Assembly: GCA_947492385.1 (NCBI GenBank) | Contig: CANLMX010000010.1 | Coordinates: forward strand, 1-56,442 | Direction: 5' to 3' | Origin: Planctomycetaceae bacterium | Lineage (GTDB): Bacteria > Planctomycetota > Phycisphaerae > Phycisphaerales > SM1A02 | DNA: 56,442 bases | Part shown: positions 1 through 8,145 of the stretch, piece after piece | How positions within the stretch are numbered: position 1 is the first letter of the stretch | Layout: each line of letters starts with the position of its first letter | Notes under the pieces: generated by a model | The model's database searches: none | Seen by the model: the letters and a program-made list of their open reading frames with translations, nothing else | Told to the model about the DNA's origin: nothing | Program-made: the position numbers and the translations under genes

Positions 1-3
1 AAG

Positions 4-74
4 TTGGCCCGCTAGGATTCGAACCTAGACAAGCAGGACCAAAACCTGCTGTGCTACCGTTACACCACGGGCCA
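4..74 (-). tRNA. tRNA-Gln (anticodon UUG)
   Basis: Read on the minus strand this folds as a complete cloverleaf. The acceptor stem TGGCCCG/CGGGCCA has a U1-A72 pair, the T-arm is CTAGG-TTCGAAT-CCTAG, and the anticodon stem GCAGG/CCTGC encloses loop TTTTGGT, so the anticodon is TTG and decodes CAA. The 3' CCA is not encoded, because CTT follows. The discriminator base is A, whereas tRNA-Gln of E. coli and B. subtilis has G73. Confidence 0.95.
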
Positions 75-356
75 GGGATCGGGTCGTTCGGATGGGCTTC
101 GCGCGTTCGTGCGCGTCGTGTCTCCAGGGGCTCGGACCACCAACTGCCATTCGTGCTGGCGCGGCGGGAACACCCTGGCCGCGGCACCCTCGAGGCTGGA
201 GCAGGCGGTCATGCCGCGTTGCCTGCACCATGCGGCGCCTGGCCCGTGCCAGTCACCGACGGCCCATGTTGAGGGACGGAGATCGTACCCGAACCGGCCG
301 CGATGCCAAGCCGGCGGCTGCGGATCCTGCCGCGTGCGGGGCGTATCCTTCGGGCG
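75..356. other. intergenic region, tRNA-Gln to aldehyde dehydrogenase
   Basis: I see no gene here. The only recognisable signal is TATCCT at 344-349, a -10-like hexamer immediately before the aldehyde dehydrogenase start. No clear promoter for the leftward tRNA was found. Confidence 0.5.
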
Positions 357-1718
357 ATGGCCACGCTCGTCTCGATCAATCCCGCGTCCGGGGAGCCCGT
401 CGGCAGCATCGAGGCCGCGCTCCCCGCTGATATCGGACACGTCGTCGCGCGCGCCCGCGCCGCGCAGCCCGCGTGGGGGGCGCTGTCCATCGACGAACGC
501 GCCGCGTGCCTGCGCGCGGCCATCCCCGCGCTGAAGGCGGCGGCGGCTCGCATCGGCGAACTCGTCACGCTCGAGATGGGCAAGCCCGCCCCCGAAGGCA
601 AGGGCGAGGCGAACTACGCCGCCGACGGCCTGGCCGAGGAGGTGGACGAGATCGTCGCTGCGCTCCGGCCGCAGGAACTGCGCGACGAGCACACGCTGAC
701 GACGCTGCACCACGACCCCTACGGCGTGTGCGCGGCCATCACCCCGTGGAACTTCCCGATCCTGATGCCGCAGCAGAGCGTGCTTCCGGCGCTGGTCGCG
801 GGCAACACGGTGGTGCTCAAGCCGAGCGAGGAGACGCCGCTCTGCGCGCAGGCGTGGGCCGAATGCCTGCAGGCGCACCTGCCGCCGGACGTGCTGCAGG
901 TGGTGCACGGTGCCGGCGACGTGGGGCGTGCCCTTGTCCGTGCCGACGTCGACCTCATCGTCTTCACGGGCAGCCGTGCCACGGGCGTGCGCATCATGCA
1001 GGACGCGGCCGAGGGGCTCAAGCGCGTGATCCTGGAGCTCGGCGGCAAGGACCCGTTGGTGGTGCTCGACGACGCCGACCTCGACGCGGCCGCGGCGTTC
1101 GCCGTGCGCAATAGCTTCCGCAACGCGGGACAGGTGTGCGTGAGCACGGAGCGCATCTACGTGCATCGCGCGGTGGCGCAGCCGTTCGTCGACAAGGTGC
1201 TCGAGCGCACGAAGGCGCTCGTGCAGGGCCCCGGCACGCAGCCGGGCGTCACCGTCGGCCCGATGGTGAACGAGCGTCAGAAGCAGAAGGTGCTCGAGCA
1301 GGTGGCCGCGGCGCGCGCGGCGGGAGCGCGGGTCCTCGCGGGCGGGACGGACGCACCCGGCAACTTCGTGCCGCCGACGGTGCTCGTGGGCGTCGACCAC
1401 GCAATGGACATCATGCGCGAGGAGACGTTCGGGCCGGTCGCGTGCATCATGGAGTACGGGGACGACGACGAGGCCGTGAGGCTCGCGAACGACTCGCCGT
1501 ACGGCCTCGGCGCCGCGGTGTTCGGCGGCGACCTCGAACGCGCCCAGCGCGTGGCGCGCCGCCTGAGCGCGGGAATGGTCGGCATCAACCGCGGCTGCGG
1601 CGGCGCGCAGGGCACGCCATGGGTCGGCGCGCGGCAGTCGGGCTACGGATTCCACAGCGGGCCCGCGGGGCATCGCCAGTTCGCGCAGCTGCGCGCCAAC
1701 AGCCGCCCCGCGAAGTGA
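357..1718 (+). CDS. NAD(P)-dependent aldehyde dehydrogenase family protein
   Basis: This protein of 453 residues belongs to the aldehyde dehydrogenase superfamily, which oxidises an aldehyde to its carboxylate with NAD(P)+. The cofactor-binding stretch ITPWNFP, the LELGGKDP motif with the general-base Glu, and the nucleophile Cys in GQVCVSTERIYV are all intact. The length fits succinate-semialdehyde-type family members, but the substrate cannot be assigned. I chose the ATG at 357 rather than the one at 303 because homology begins with MATLVSINPASG and a TATCCT hexamer at 344-349 lies just upstream. aat follows 13 bp downstream on the same strand. Confidence 0.93.
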   Translation: MATLVSINPASGEPVGSIEAALPADIGHVVARARAAQPAWGALSIDERAACLRAAIPALKAAAARIGELVTLEMGKPAPEGKGEANYAADGLAEEVDEIVAALRPQELRDEHTLTTLHHDPYGVCAAITPWNFPILMPQQSVLPALVAGNTVVLKPSEETPLCAQAWAECLQAHLPPDVLQVVHGAGDVGRALVRADVDLIVFTGSRATGVRIMQDAAEGLKRVILELGGKDPLVVLDDADLDAAAAFAVRNSFRNAGQVCVSTERIYVHRAVAQPFVDKVLERTKALVQGPGTQPGVTVGPMVNERQKQKVLEQVAAARAAGARVLAGGTDAPGNFVPPTVLVGVDHAMDIMREETFGPVACIMEYGDDDEAVRLANDSPYGLGAAVFGGDLERAQRVARRLSAGMVGINRGCGGAQGTPWVGARQSGYGFHSGPAGHRQFAQLRANSRPAK

Positions 1719-1731
1719 GGCCCGGGCTTCG

Positions 1732-2361
1732 ATGCGTTCGATCACGCCCGAACTCGTGCTGACGGGGTACATGCGCGGGGCGTTCCCGATGTGCGAGCCC
1801 GAGACCGGGCGCGTCGAGTGGTTCACGTGCGACCCGCGCGCGCTGGTGCCGCTCGACGCGCGGTTCCGGGTCGCGCGCTCGCTCGCGCGCACCGTGCGCT
1901 CGGGGCGCTTCGACGTGCGGGTCGACACGGCCTTCGCGAAGGTCATCGCCGCGTGCGCGCGCGACCGCGCCCCGGACAACCGCAACTGGATCGGCTCGGA
2001 CATCGTCCGCGTCTACACCGAGCTCCATCGCATGGGATTCGCGCACTCGGTCGAGGCGTGGCGCGACGGGCAGCTCGTCGGCGGCCTCTACGGCGTCGCG
2101 CTCAAGGGCGCCTTCTTCGGTGAGAGCATGTTCCACGTCCCGGGCAAGGGCACCGACGCCAGCAAGGCGTGCCTGGTGCACTTGGTCGACCGGCTGCGGC
2201 GCGGCGGGTTCACCCTGTGCGACAGCCAGTACTCGAACGAGCACATGACGCAGTTCGGGACGTACGAGGTGCCCGCGCGCGATTACGCGCGGATGCTTGA
2301 GGACGCGATCGAGACCGACGCACGGTGGGACGTCGAGGGCGACCCGCTGCAGGGGCGCTGA
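1732..2361 (+). CDS. aat: leucyl/phenylalanyl-tRNA--protein transferase
   Basis: Aat transfers Leu or Phe from aminoacyl-tRNA to N-terminal Lys or Arg of proteins, marking them for ClpS/ClpAP degradation (N-degron pathway). The 209-residue product is of normal length. It carries the family hallmarks YMRGAFPM near the N-terminus, the WIGSDIV segment (WI in place of the usual WI-T context), GGLYGVALKGAFFGESMF, and DSQYSNEH near the C-terminus. It starts 13 bp after the aldehyde dehydrogenase, so co-transcription is likely. Confidence in the family is high. Confidence 0.96.
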   Translation: MRSITPELVLTGYMRGAFPMCEPETGRVEWFTCDPRALVPLDARFRVARSLARTVRSGRFDVRVDTAFAKVIAACARDRAPDNRNWIGSDIVRVYTELHRMGFAHSVEAWRDGQLVGGLYGVALKGAFFGESMFHVPGKGTDASKACLVHLVDRLRRGGFTLCDSQYSNEHMTQFGTYEVPARDYARMLEDAIETDARWDVEGDPLQGR

Positions 2362-2516
2362 CGCACGCGCGCGTCGTACGCAGCCGCGATGCGGCGCACG
2401 ATGTCGGAGCGACGCGCCAAGGTCACGCGACGCGGCACGCCCGCGGCCGGGCGCGACGCGGATGCGTCAAGACCCCGCGCGAGGCGGTCGGTCGTCTGGT
2501 GTACGGTTGCGGTCAC
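2283..2516 (-). CDS. possible small Arg-rich protein behind a strong promoter
   Basis: A 77-codon frame with a GTG start at 2516 begins 9 nt after a near-consensus minus-strand promoter (TTGACG at 2548-2553, TATGCT at 2526-2531). The peptide is rich in Arg, Ala and Ser (for example RRVTLARRSDIVRRIAAAYD) and matches no family I know. Its last 26 codons are antisense to the end of aat, which argues against it. The promoter could instead make a small RNA or an antisense transcript into aat. The coding call is tentative. Confidence 0.3.
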   Translation of the reverse strand: MTATVHQTTDRLARGLDASASRPAAGVPRRVTLARRSDIVRRIAAAYDARVRQRPCSGSPSTSHRASVSIASSSIRA

Positions 2517-2525
2517 GACGCCCGA

Positions 2526-2553
2526 AGCATAGCCAAGCGGAAGAATCCGTCAA
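2526..2553 (-). promoter_or_regulatory. sigma70-type promoter, leftward
   Basis: On the minus strand TTGACG (2548-2553) and TATGCT (2526-2531) are separated by 16 nt. The predicted transcription start is around 2519, pointing into the 241-bp gap between aat and ychF and then antisense to aat. It is one of the best consensus promoters in the window. Confidence 0.6.
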
Positions 2554-2602
2554 GTGGCAAGCGCACAAGTCATTGCAGCGGCGACACTTGCGATCCCATA
2601 AC

Positions 2603-3691
2603 TCACACATTGAACAGGAAGTGGCACACATCGCCGTCCTGCATCACGTACGACTTGCCCTCGGCGCGCATGCGGCCGGCCTCGCGGATGGCCTTCTCGC
2701 TCTTGTGCTTGTCGAGGTCGGCCACCGAGTAGATCTCGGCGCGGATGAACCCCCGCTCGAAGTCCGTGTGGATGACGCCAGCGGCCTGCGGGGCGGTGGC
2801 GCCCTTCAGTACGGTCCAGGCGCGGATCTCCTTCGGGCCCGCGGTGAAGTAGCTCTGCAGGCCGAGCAGGTCGTATGCGGCGCGCGCCACCGAATGCAGT
2901 GCGGGCTCCTGCATGCCCAGTGCGGCCAGCATCTCGGTGCGGTCGGCCTCGGCCAGCTCGGCGAGCTCGCTTTCGATCTTCGCGCACACGACGACCACCT
3001 TGCCGCCGTTGGCCTTCGCATAGTCGCGCACCTTCTGCACCAGCGGGCCTTGGCCGGTCGGGTCGGAATCGTCGACGTTGGCGACGAACAGCACGGGCTT
3101 GGCAGTGATCATGCCAAGCGACTTCAGGATGCGCCGGTCCTCGTCGTCGAGCTGCAGGCTGCGGATCGGGTTCCCGGCGTCCAGGCACGCCTTGCACTTC
3201 TGGAGCACGGCCACCTTGGCGATGGCTTCCTTGTCTCCGCTGCGAGCCGTGCGCGAGGCCTTGTCGAGGATGTTCTCGACCACCTGCATGTCGGCGAGCA
3301 TGAGCTCGGTTTCGATGGTGCCGATGTCGCGGATCGGGTCAACCGAGCCCTCGACGTGAACGATGTCGGCGTCCTCGAAGCAGCGGACCACGTGGAGGAT
3401 GGCGTCCACTTCGCGGATGTGGCTCAGGAACTTGTTGCCCAGGCCTTCGCCCTCGCTGGCGCCGCGGACGATGCCGGCGATGTCGACCAGCCGGATGATC
3501 GCGGAGATCACCTTCTGGCTCTGGATGTGCGACTGCAGCGTGGCCAGCCGGGCGTCGGGCACCGTGATGACGCCGACGTTCGGCTCGATGGTGCAGAACG
3601 GGTAGTTGGCCGCCTCGATCCCCGCCGCGGTGAGGGCGTTGAAAAGCGTGCTCTTTCCGACGTTCGGGAGGCCGACGATTCCTGCTTCCAT
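2603..3691 (-). CDS. ychF: redox-regulated ATPase YchF (Obg-like, OLA1 family)
   Basis: YchF is a TRAFAC-class nucleotide hydrolase that prefers ATP and associates with ribosomes. The 362-residue protein starts with GLPNVGKST (P-loop, residues 7-15), followed by the switch region [10 protein letters not shown] and a DIAGIV G3 motif. It ends with the TGS domain, where [11 protein letters not shown] is typical. Length is normal for the family. A TACCAT hexamer at 3702-3707 (minus strand) lies 10 nt before the ATG. The gene is divergent from mrdA, and the 110-bp gap holds both promoters. Confidence 0.97.
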   Translation of the reverse strand: MEAGIVGLPNVGKSTLFNALTAAGIEAANYPFCTIEPNVGVITVPDARLATLQSHIQSQKVISAIIRLVDIAGIVRGASEGEGLGNKFLSHIREVDAILHVVRCFEDADIVHVEGSVDPIRDIGTIETELMLADMQVVENILDKASRTARSGDKEAIAKVAVLQKCKACLDAGNPIRSLQLDDEDRRILKSLGMITAKPVLFVANVDDSDPTGQGPLVQKVRDYAKANGGKVVVVCAKIESELAELAEADRTEMLAALGMQEPALHSVARAAYDLLGLQSYFTAGPKEIRAWTVLKGATAPQAAGVIHTDFERGFIRAEIYSVADLDKHKSEKAIREAGRMRAEGKSYVMQDGDVCHFLFNV

Positions 3692-3801
3692 GGGGGGAGG
3701 GATGGTACGCTTTCGGCGCAGGGACGTCCCTTCCCGGGACGGGCGCGGCAGGACGCTTCGCCACCCCGGACCGCCACACGGCCCACACGGTCAGGACGAC
3801 C

Positions 3802-6249
3802 ATGGCCAGCGACTCGCACGGCTTCCCCTCGGCGCGCGGCGCGTCGCTCTTCGAGCGGCGCATGCTTGCGATCGGCATCGGGTGCGCGGTGGTGGTGGGC
3901 GCGATGGCGGCGCGGCTCTTCAGTCTCACGGTGATCTCGGGGGGCGAACAGCGCGCGCTGGCCGAAAGCCGCCTCGACCGCAGCGCGCTGCTTCCCACGG
4001 TGCGCGGCAGCATCCTCGACCGCAAGGGGCGCGTGCTGGCCGAGAGCGTTCCGAGCTACGACCTTGCGCTCTTCTACCCGGCGATCGCGGGGACGTGGGC
4101 CGACGGCCGCGCCGTCGACCTGGCGCGCCGCGAGGCGGGACGCGCCGCGTGGAACCGCATGGGCCCCGAGGAGCGCGGGGAGCGCATCGAGCGGCACCGT
4201 CGCGCGCTGGCCGCCGAGCTCGACGCCACGCTCGCGGAGGCATGTGCGATCGCAGGGCGCACCGGCACCGAGCTCGCGACGGCGATGGGCGACGTGCGCA
4301 CGCAGGTCGAGCGGAAGGCGAACGCGGTGTGGGAGTCGCGCATCGAGCTGGAGCGCGCCCGCTACGGCGAGGCCGCCGAGGACCGATTCGAGGCGCGCCC
4401 GATCGCCGAGCAGAGCGAGGCGCACGTGGTGTTCACGCGCCTTCCCGCGAAGGCTGCGTTCGCGCTGCGCAAGCTCGCCGACGCGCATCCCGGCATCCTT
4501 GAGGTGCAGGACAGCACGCGTCGCGTCTATCCGATGTCGGTGGCGCGCATCCAGCTCGATCGCGGGTGGATGCCGACGCCGCTGCGGGGCGGCACCCTCG
4601 ACCTCGAGCTTGCCGGCGTGGCCGACCACATCGTGGGCGACGTCCGCGACGAGGTGTGGCGCGCCGACCTCGACCGTCGGCCATTCCGGCGCGTGGATGG
4701 TGGCGGCGAGATGGTCACCGACCTCGGCGGCTATCGCCCGGGGCGCGACATGGTGGGCGCGCGCGGGCTCGAGCGGACGTACGAGGACTTCCTCCGCGGG
4801 ACGCGCGGCCGCGCGGTGCAGCACCTCGACACGGGTGATTCGCAGCGCACCGAGCCCGTTCGCGGCGGCGACCTCCACCTGTCGCTCGACGTCATGCTGC
4901 AGGCCCGCGTGCAGGCGCTTTTCGATCCGAAGGTCGGGCTGAGCGTGGCGCAGCAGTGGCACGTGGGCTGGAACCAGGACGGAACGCCGAAGCCGATGCC
5001 GCTTGGGTACCACGCCGAGCTCAACGGCGCCGCGGTGGTCATCGACATCGACACCGGCGAGGTCCTCTCGATGGTGTCGTGGCCCACCGTCGCCGCGGGC
5101 GAGGCGCTCGAGCAGCGCGAGCGCGCGCAGCGGCTGCCCGACGTGAACCGCGCGCTCGAGGCGCCGTACCCGCCCGGATCGCTCGTGAAGCCGCTGGTGT
5201 ACGTGGCCGCGGTGCGCAGCGGCGCGGTGCCGCGGGACGTGTCCATCGAGTGCAACGGGCACTACTTCGGCGCGTCCGAGGCGTTCGGACGCTGCTGGAT
5301 CTACCGGTCGCAGAACCAGTTCCTGACGCACACCAAGCAGCTGAAGGCACTGGGCGGCGATGGCGCGCTGGCCGTCGAGGACGCGATCGCGCGCAGCTGC
5401 AACATCTTCTTCTACTCCCTGGCCGACCGCATGGGCCTGCCGACGCTCTCGGAGTGGTATCGCAACTTCGGGCTCGGCACGCGCATCGACGTGGGCCTGG
5501 CGCGGCTTGAGCCCGAGTTCGACGATGCGGGCGCGGCGAAGGGCGCACGCTGGGTCGGCGAGCATCCCGGGTCAGTTCCCGGTGAGGCCGCGATCGCGGC
5601 GCTTGCGCGCAAAGGCGACCGCATTGCGCCCGTGATCGCGGGCATCGGGCAGGGGCCCGTCCTGTGGACGCCGCTGCAGGCGGCGAACGCGTATGCGACG
5701 CTCGCGCGCGGCGGGGTCATCCGTGACGCGACGTTGCTGCGCACCGACGTGCCCGGGCGCCCCGAGCGGCGCACCGGCGACCTGCGGCTCGACCCCGTCA
5801 GCTGCGACCGCGCGCTCGAGGGACTGCGCCAGGCGGTGAGCGAGCGCGTGGGCACGGGACACCACGTCTCGTACGCGGACCGCACGCAGGAACCGATCAT
5901 CAACGTGCCCGGCGTCACGGTGTGGGCGAAGACGGGCACCGCGCAGGCACCGGTCATCCGGATGGACGACGACGGTGACGGCACCCCCGACCGCACCGTG
6001 AAGGGCCTCGAGCACGGCTGGTTCGTGGGGCTTGCGGGCGACGCCGGCGAGAACCGGCCGCGGTACGCGATCGCGGTGCTTCTGGAGAACGGCGGGTCGG
6101 GCGGCAAGAGCGCCGGGCCGATCGCGAACCAGGTGATCCACGCGCTGGTCGCTGAGGGATACCTCGCGGGCGACCCGCGCATGCGCTCGCGCCCGAAGGT
6201 GCAGCCGATGGGCGACCCGGCGTCCGACCTTGCGGAGGCCGAGGGATGA
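3802..6249 (+). CDS. mrdA: penicillin-binding protein 2, peptidoglycan transpeptidase
   Basis: This is a class B PBP that cross-links peptidoglycan during elongation in partnership with RodA. The 815-residue protein has an N-terminal transmembrane helix (about residues 20-45), a PBP dimerisation region, and a transpeptidase domain with S460-x-x-K463 (PPGSLVKP), the SCN triad at about 532-534 and K710-TG (WAKTGTAQ). It is longer than E. coli PBP2 (about 630 residues), mostly through inserts between the N-terminus and the catalytic domain. The next gene, rodA, overlaps its stop by 4 bp (6246-6249), so the two are translationally coupled. All catalytic motifs are present, which implies a functional peptidoglycan wall. 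Confidence 0.95.
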   Translation: MASDSHGFPSARGASLFERRMLAIGIGCAVVVGAMAARLFSLTVISGGEQRALAESRLDRSALLPTVRGSILDRKGRVLAESVPSYDLALFYPAIAGTWADGRAVDLARREAGRAAWNRMGPEERGERIERHRRALAAELDATLAEACAIAGRTGTELATAMGDVRTQVERKANAVWESRIELERARYGEAAEDRFEARPIAEQSEAHVVFTRLPAKAAFALRKLADAHPGILEVQDSTRRVYPMSVARIQLDRGWMPTPLRGGTLDLELAGVADHIVGDVRDEVWRADLDRRPFRRVDGGGEMVTDLGGYRPGRDMVGARGLERTYEDFLRGTRGRAVQHLDTGDSQRTEPVRGGDLHLSLDVMLQARVQALFDPKVGLSVAQQWHVGWNQDGTPKPMPLGYHAELNGAAVVIDIDTGEVLSMVSWPTVAAGEALEQRERAQRLPDVNRALEAPYPPGSLVKPLVYVAAVRSGAVPRDVSIECNGHYFGASEAFGRCWIYRSQNQFLTHTKQLKALGGDGALAVEDAIARSCNIFFYSLADRMGLPTLSEWYRNFGLGTRIDVGLARLEPEFDDAGAAKGARWVGEHPGSVPGEAAIAALARKGDRIAPVIAGIGQGPVLWTPLQAANAYATLARGGVIRDATLLRTDVPGRPERRTGDLRLDPVSCDRALEGLRQAVSERVGTGHHVSYADRTQEPIINVPGVTVWAKTGTAQAPVIRMDDDGDGTPDRTVKGLEHGWFVGLAGDAGENRPRYAIAVLLENGGSGGKSAGPIANQVIHALVAEGYLAGDPRMRSRPKVQPMGDPASDLAEAEG

Positions 6250-7421
6250 CGGTCCTCATCTCGAACTCCTTGCCGCGCGGCTTGCGTCGCGAACCGGCGT
6301 CCGCGGTGCGCGTGGCGCCGCGGCAGTGGATCAACTGGGCGTGGCTGCCGGTCGCTGCGGCGCTTGGGCTCAGCCTGCTCGGCGTGGCGGCGATCGGCAC
6401 CACCGAGGCGGGGCTCGCGAAGCGGCAGCTCGGCTACCTGGTGGTGGGCATGCTGGCGGCGTGCGTCGTCGGCGCGCAGCATTGGAAGTGGATGCGGACG
6501 TGGGCGTGGGTGATGTTCGGGGTGAACGTCGCGTTCCTCGTGTTCATCCTGGTGCCATTCGTGCCGGACGCGGTGGTGCGCCCGCGCAACGGCGCGCGGC
6601 GGTGGATCAACGTCGGTTCGTTCGACTTCCAGCCGAGCGAGCTGGTGAAGCTGACATGGGTGCTGGCGATGGCCGCGTGGCTGCAGGCGGCGAGCAGCCT
6701 CCGCCGCGTGTGGGGCGTGGCCGCGGCCATCGGCGTGACCATGGTGCCGGTGGCGCTGATCGCGCTGCAGCCGGACCTCGACAGCGCGCTCCTCTTCGGG
6801 CCCGTGCTCCTGGTGATGCTGCTGGCCGCGGGTGCGCGCGTGAAGCACCTCGTGATCGTCGCGTGCGTGGCGCTCGCGCTGGCCCCGTGCAGCTACCCGT
6901 TCCTGAGGTCGCACCAGCGCGCGCGCATCGATGCGCTGGTCGCGCAGGTGATGGGCGACACGCGGCACAACGACACCATCGGGTTCCAGGGAAGCCGGGC
7001 GATCACCCTCGCTGCATCGGGCGGCGTGCTGGGTCTCGGCAAGGACGAGGCGGGGACGCTCATCCGCTTCAACCGGCTTCCCGAGGAGCACAACGACATG
7101 ATCTTCGTGGTGATCGCCTGCCGCTGGGGGCTCGCAGGGGGGCTTGCGGTGTGGGTGCTCGGCGCGGCGTTCGCGTTCGGTGCGTACCAGGTGGCCGCGC
7201 GTGCGGGAACCAGCTTCGGACGCCTTGCGGCGATCGGGGTCGGCACCATGGTGTTCGTGCAGCTGGCCGTGAACACGGCGATGACCATCGGGATGCTGCC
7301 GGTGTCGGGCATGACGCTGCCGTTCGTGAGTGCGGGCGGTTCGAGCCTCGTATGCCTGTGGATGGCGACGGGCGTGCTGTTCGCGATCGCCAGCCGAAGG
7401 CCGAGGGGGTTCGATCTATGA
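6246..7421 (+). CDS. rodA: RodA/FtsW/SpoVE family peptidoglycan glycosyltransferase
   Basis: This 391-residue polytopic SEDS protein polymerises lipid II into glycan strands. About ten hydrophobic helices are visible, together with the family signatures GARRWINVGSFDFQPSE, LQPDLDSALLF and a C-terminal NTAMTIGMLPVSGMTLPFVS. Coupling to the adjacent PBP2 gene by a 4-bp ATGA overlap marks it as RodA rather than FtsW. It also overlaps rsmG downstream by 4 bp. It likely acts in lateral wall growth with the upstream PBP2. Confidence 0.95.
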   Translation: MTVLISNSLPRGLRREPASAVRVAPRQWINWAWLPVAAALGLSLLGVAAIGTTEAGLAKRQLGYLVVGMLAACVVGAQHWKWMRTWAWVMFGVNVAFLVFILVPFVPDAVVRPRNGARRWINVGSFDFQPSELVKLTWVLAMAAWLQAASSLRRVWGVAAAIGVTMVPVALIALQPDLDSALLFGPVLLVMLLAAGARVKHLVIVACVALALAPCSYPFLRSHQRARIDALVAQVMGDTRHNDTIGFQGSRAITLAASGGVLGLGKDEAGTLIRFNRLPEEHNDMIFVVIACRWGLAGGLAVWVLGAAFAFGAYQVAARAGTSFGRLAAIGVGTMVFVQLAVNTAMTIGMLPVSGMTLPFVSAGGSSLVCLWMATGVLFAIASRRPRGFDL

Positions 7422-8137
7422 CCACGACCATCCCGCCCATCCCGCCCGACGTCACGGCCGCGCTCGCCGCGCAGGGCATCGAGCTCGAGGCCGGTGACGC
7501 CGATCGCCTGCGTGCGTACCTGCAGGCGCTGGTCGAGGCCAACGAGCGGTTCAACCTGACGGCGGTGACCGAGCCTTCGCAGATGTGGGTGCGCCACGTG
7601 CAGGACAGCCTCACGCTGGTCCCGTTCATCGCGAGCGCCGAGGCGAAGTCCGCCATCGACGTGGGCTCCGGCGGCGGGCTTCCCGGGCTCCCGCTTGCCA
7701 TCGTCATGCCGGATGTGCGCTTCACGCTGCTTGAGGCCACCGGCAAGAAGGCCGCCTTCCTCGGCGAGACCGCGGCCGCGCTCGGGTGCGGCAACGTCGC
7801 CATCCTCCACGAACGCGCCGAGGTCGCGGGCCAAGACCATCATGCCCACCGCGCTCGCTACGACGTGGCGGTGAGCCGCGCAGTGGGGCGCCTGAATGTG
7901 CTCGCCGAGCTCACGGTCCCGTTCGTGCGCGAAGGCGGCACGGTGCTCTGCATCAAGGGTGACAAGGCTGCCGAGGAGGTGGCCGAGGCGAAGCAGGCGC
8001 TCTACCACCTGCACGCGCAGGTGGTCGACCAAGTGCGCACTCCCACGGGCACGGTAGTGGTCATCGAGAAGATGCGCGCCACGCCGCGTACGTACCCTCG
8101 GTTGCCGGGCGAGCCCAAGCGCAAGCCGATCGCCTAG
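7418..8137 (+). CDS. rsmG: 16S rRNA (guanine(527)-N(7))-methyltransferase RsmG
   Basis: RsmG (GidB) methylates N7 of G527 in 16S rRNA with S-adenosylmethionine. The 239-residue product has the family features NERFNLTAVTEP, a HVQDSL segment, the SAM-binding DVGSGGGLPGLPLA motif, and the VSRAVG segment. The start is the ATG at 7418, which overlaps the rodA stop (ATGA); longer in-frame extensions run through rodA and are not coding. The gene sits in a wall-synthesis operon rather than its frequent mnmG/parAB context. Confidence 0.94.
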   Translation: MTTTIPPIPPDVTAALAAQGIELEAGDADRLRAYLQALVEANERFNLTAVTEPSQMWVRHVQDSLTLVPFIASAEAKSAIDVGSGGGLPGLPLAIVMPDVRFTLLEATGKKAAFLGETAAALGCGNVAILHERAEVAGQDHHAHRARYDVAVSRAVGRLNVLAELTVPFVREGGTVLCIKGDKAAEEVAEAKQALYHLHAQVVDQVRTPTGTVVVIEKMRATPRTYPRLPGEPKRKPIA

Positions 8138-8145
8138 GGTTCACC

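Noticed and set aside
60-2003. A 647-codon open frame on the minus strand
   Set aside because: It is antisense to the aldehyde dehydrogenase and aat; composition is Arg/His/Ala-rich and no domain is recognisable.
3508-5565. A 685-codon minus-strand frame across mrdA
   Set aside because: Shadow of PBP2, whose transpeptidase motifs are intact on the plus strand; nothing conserved in the shadow.
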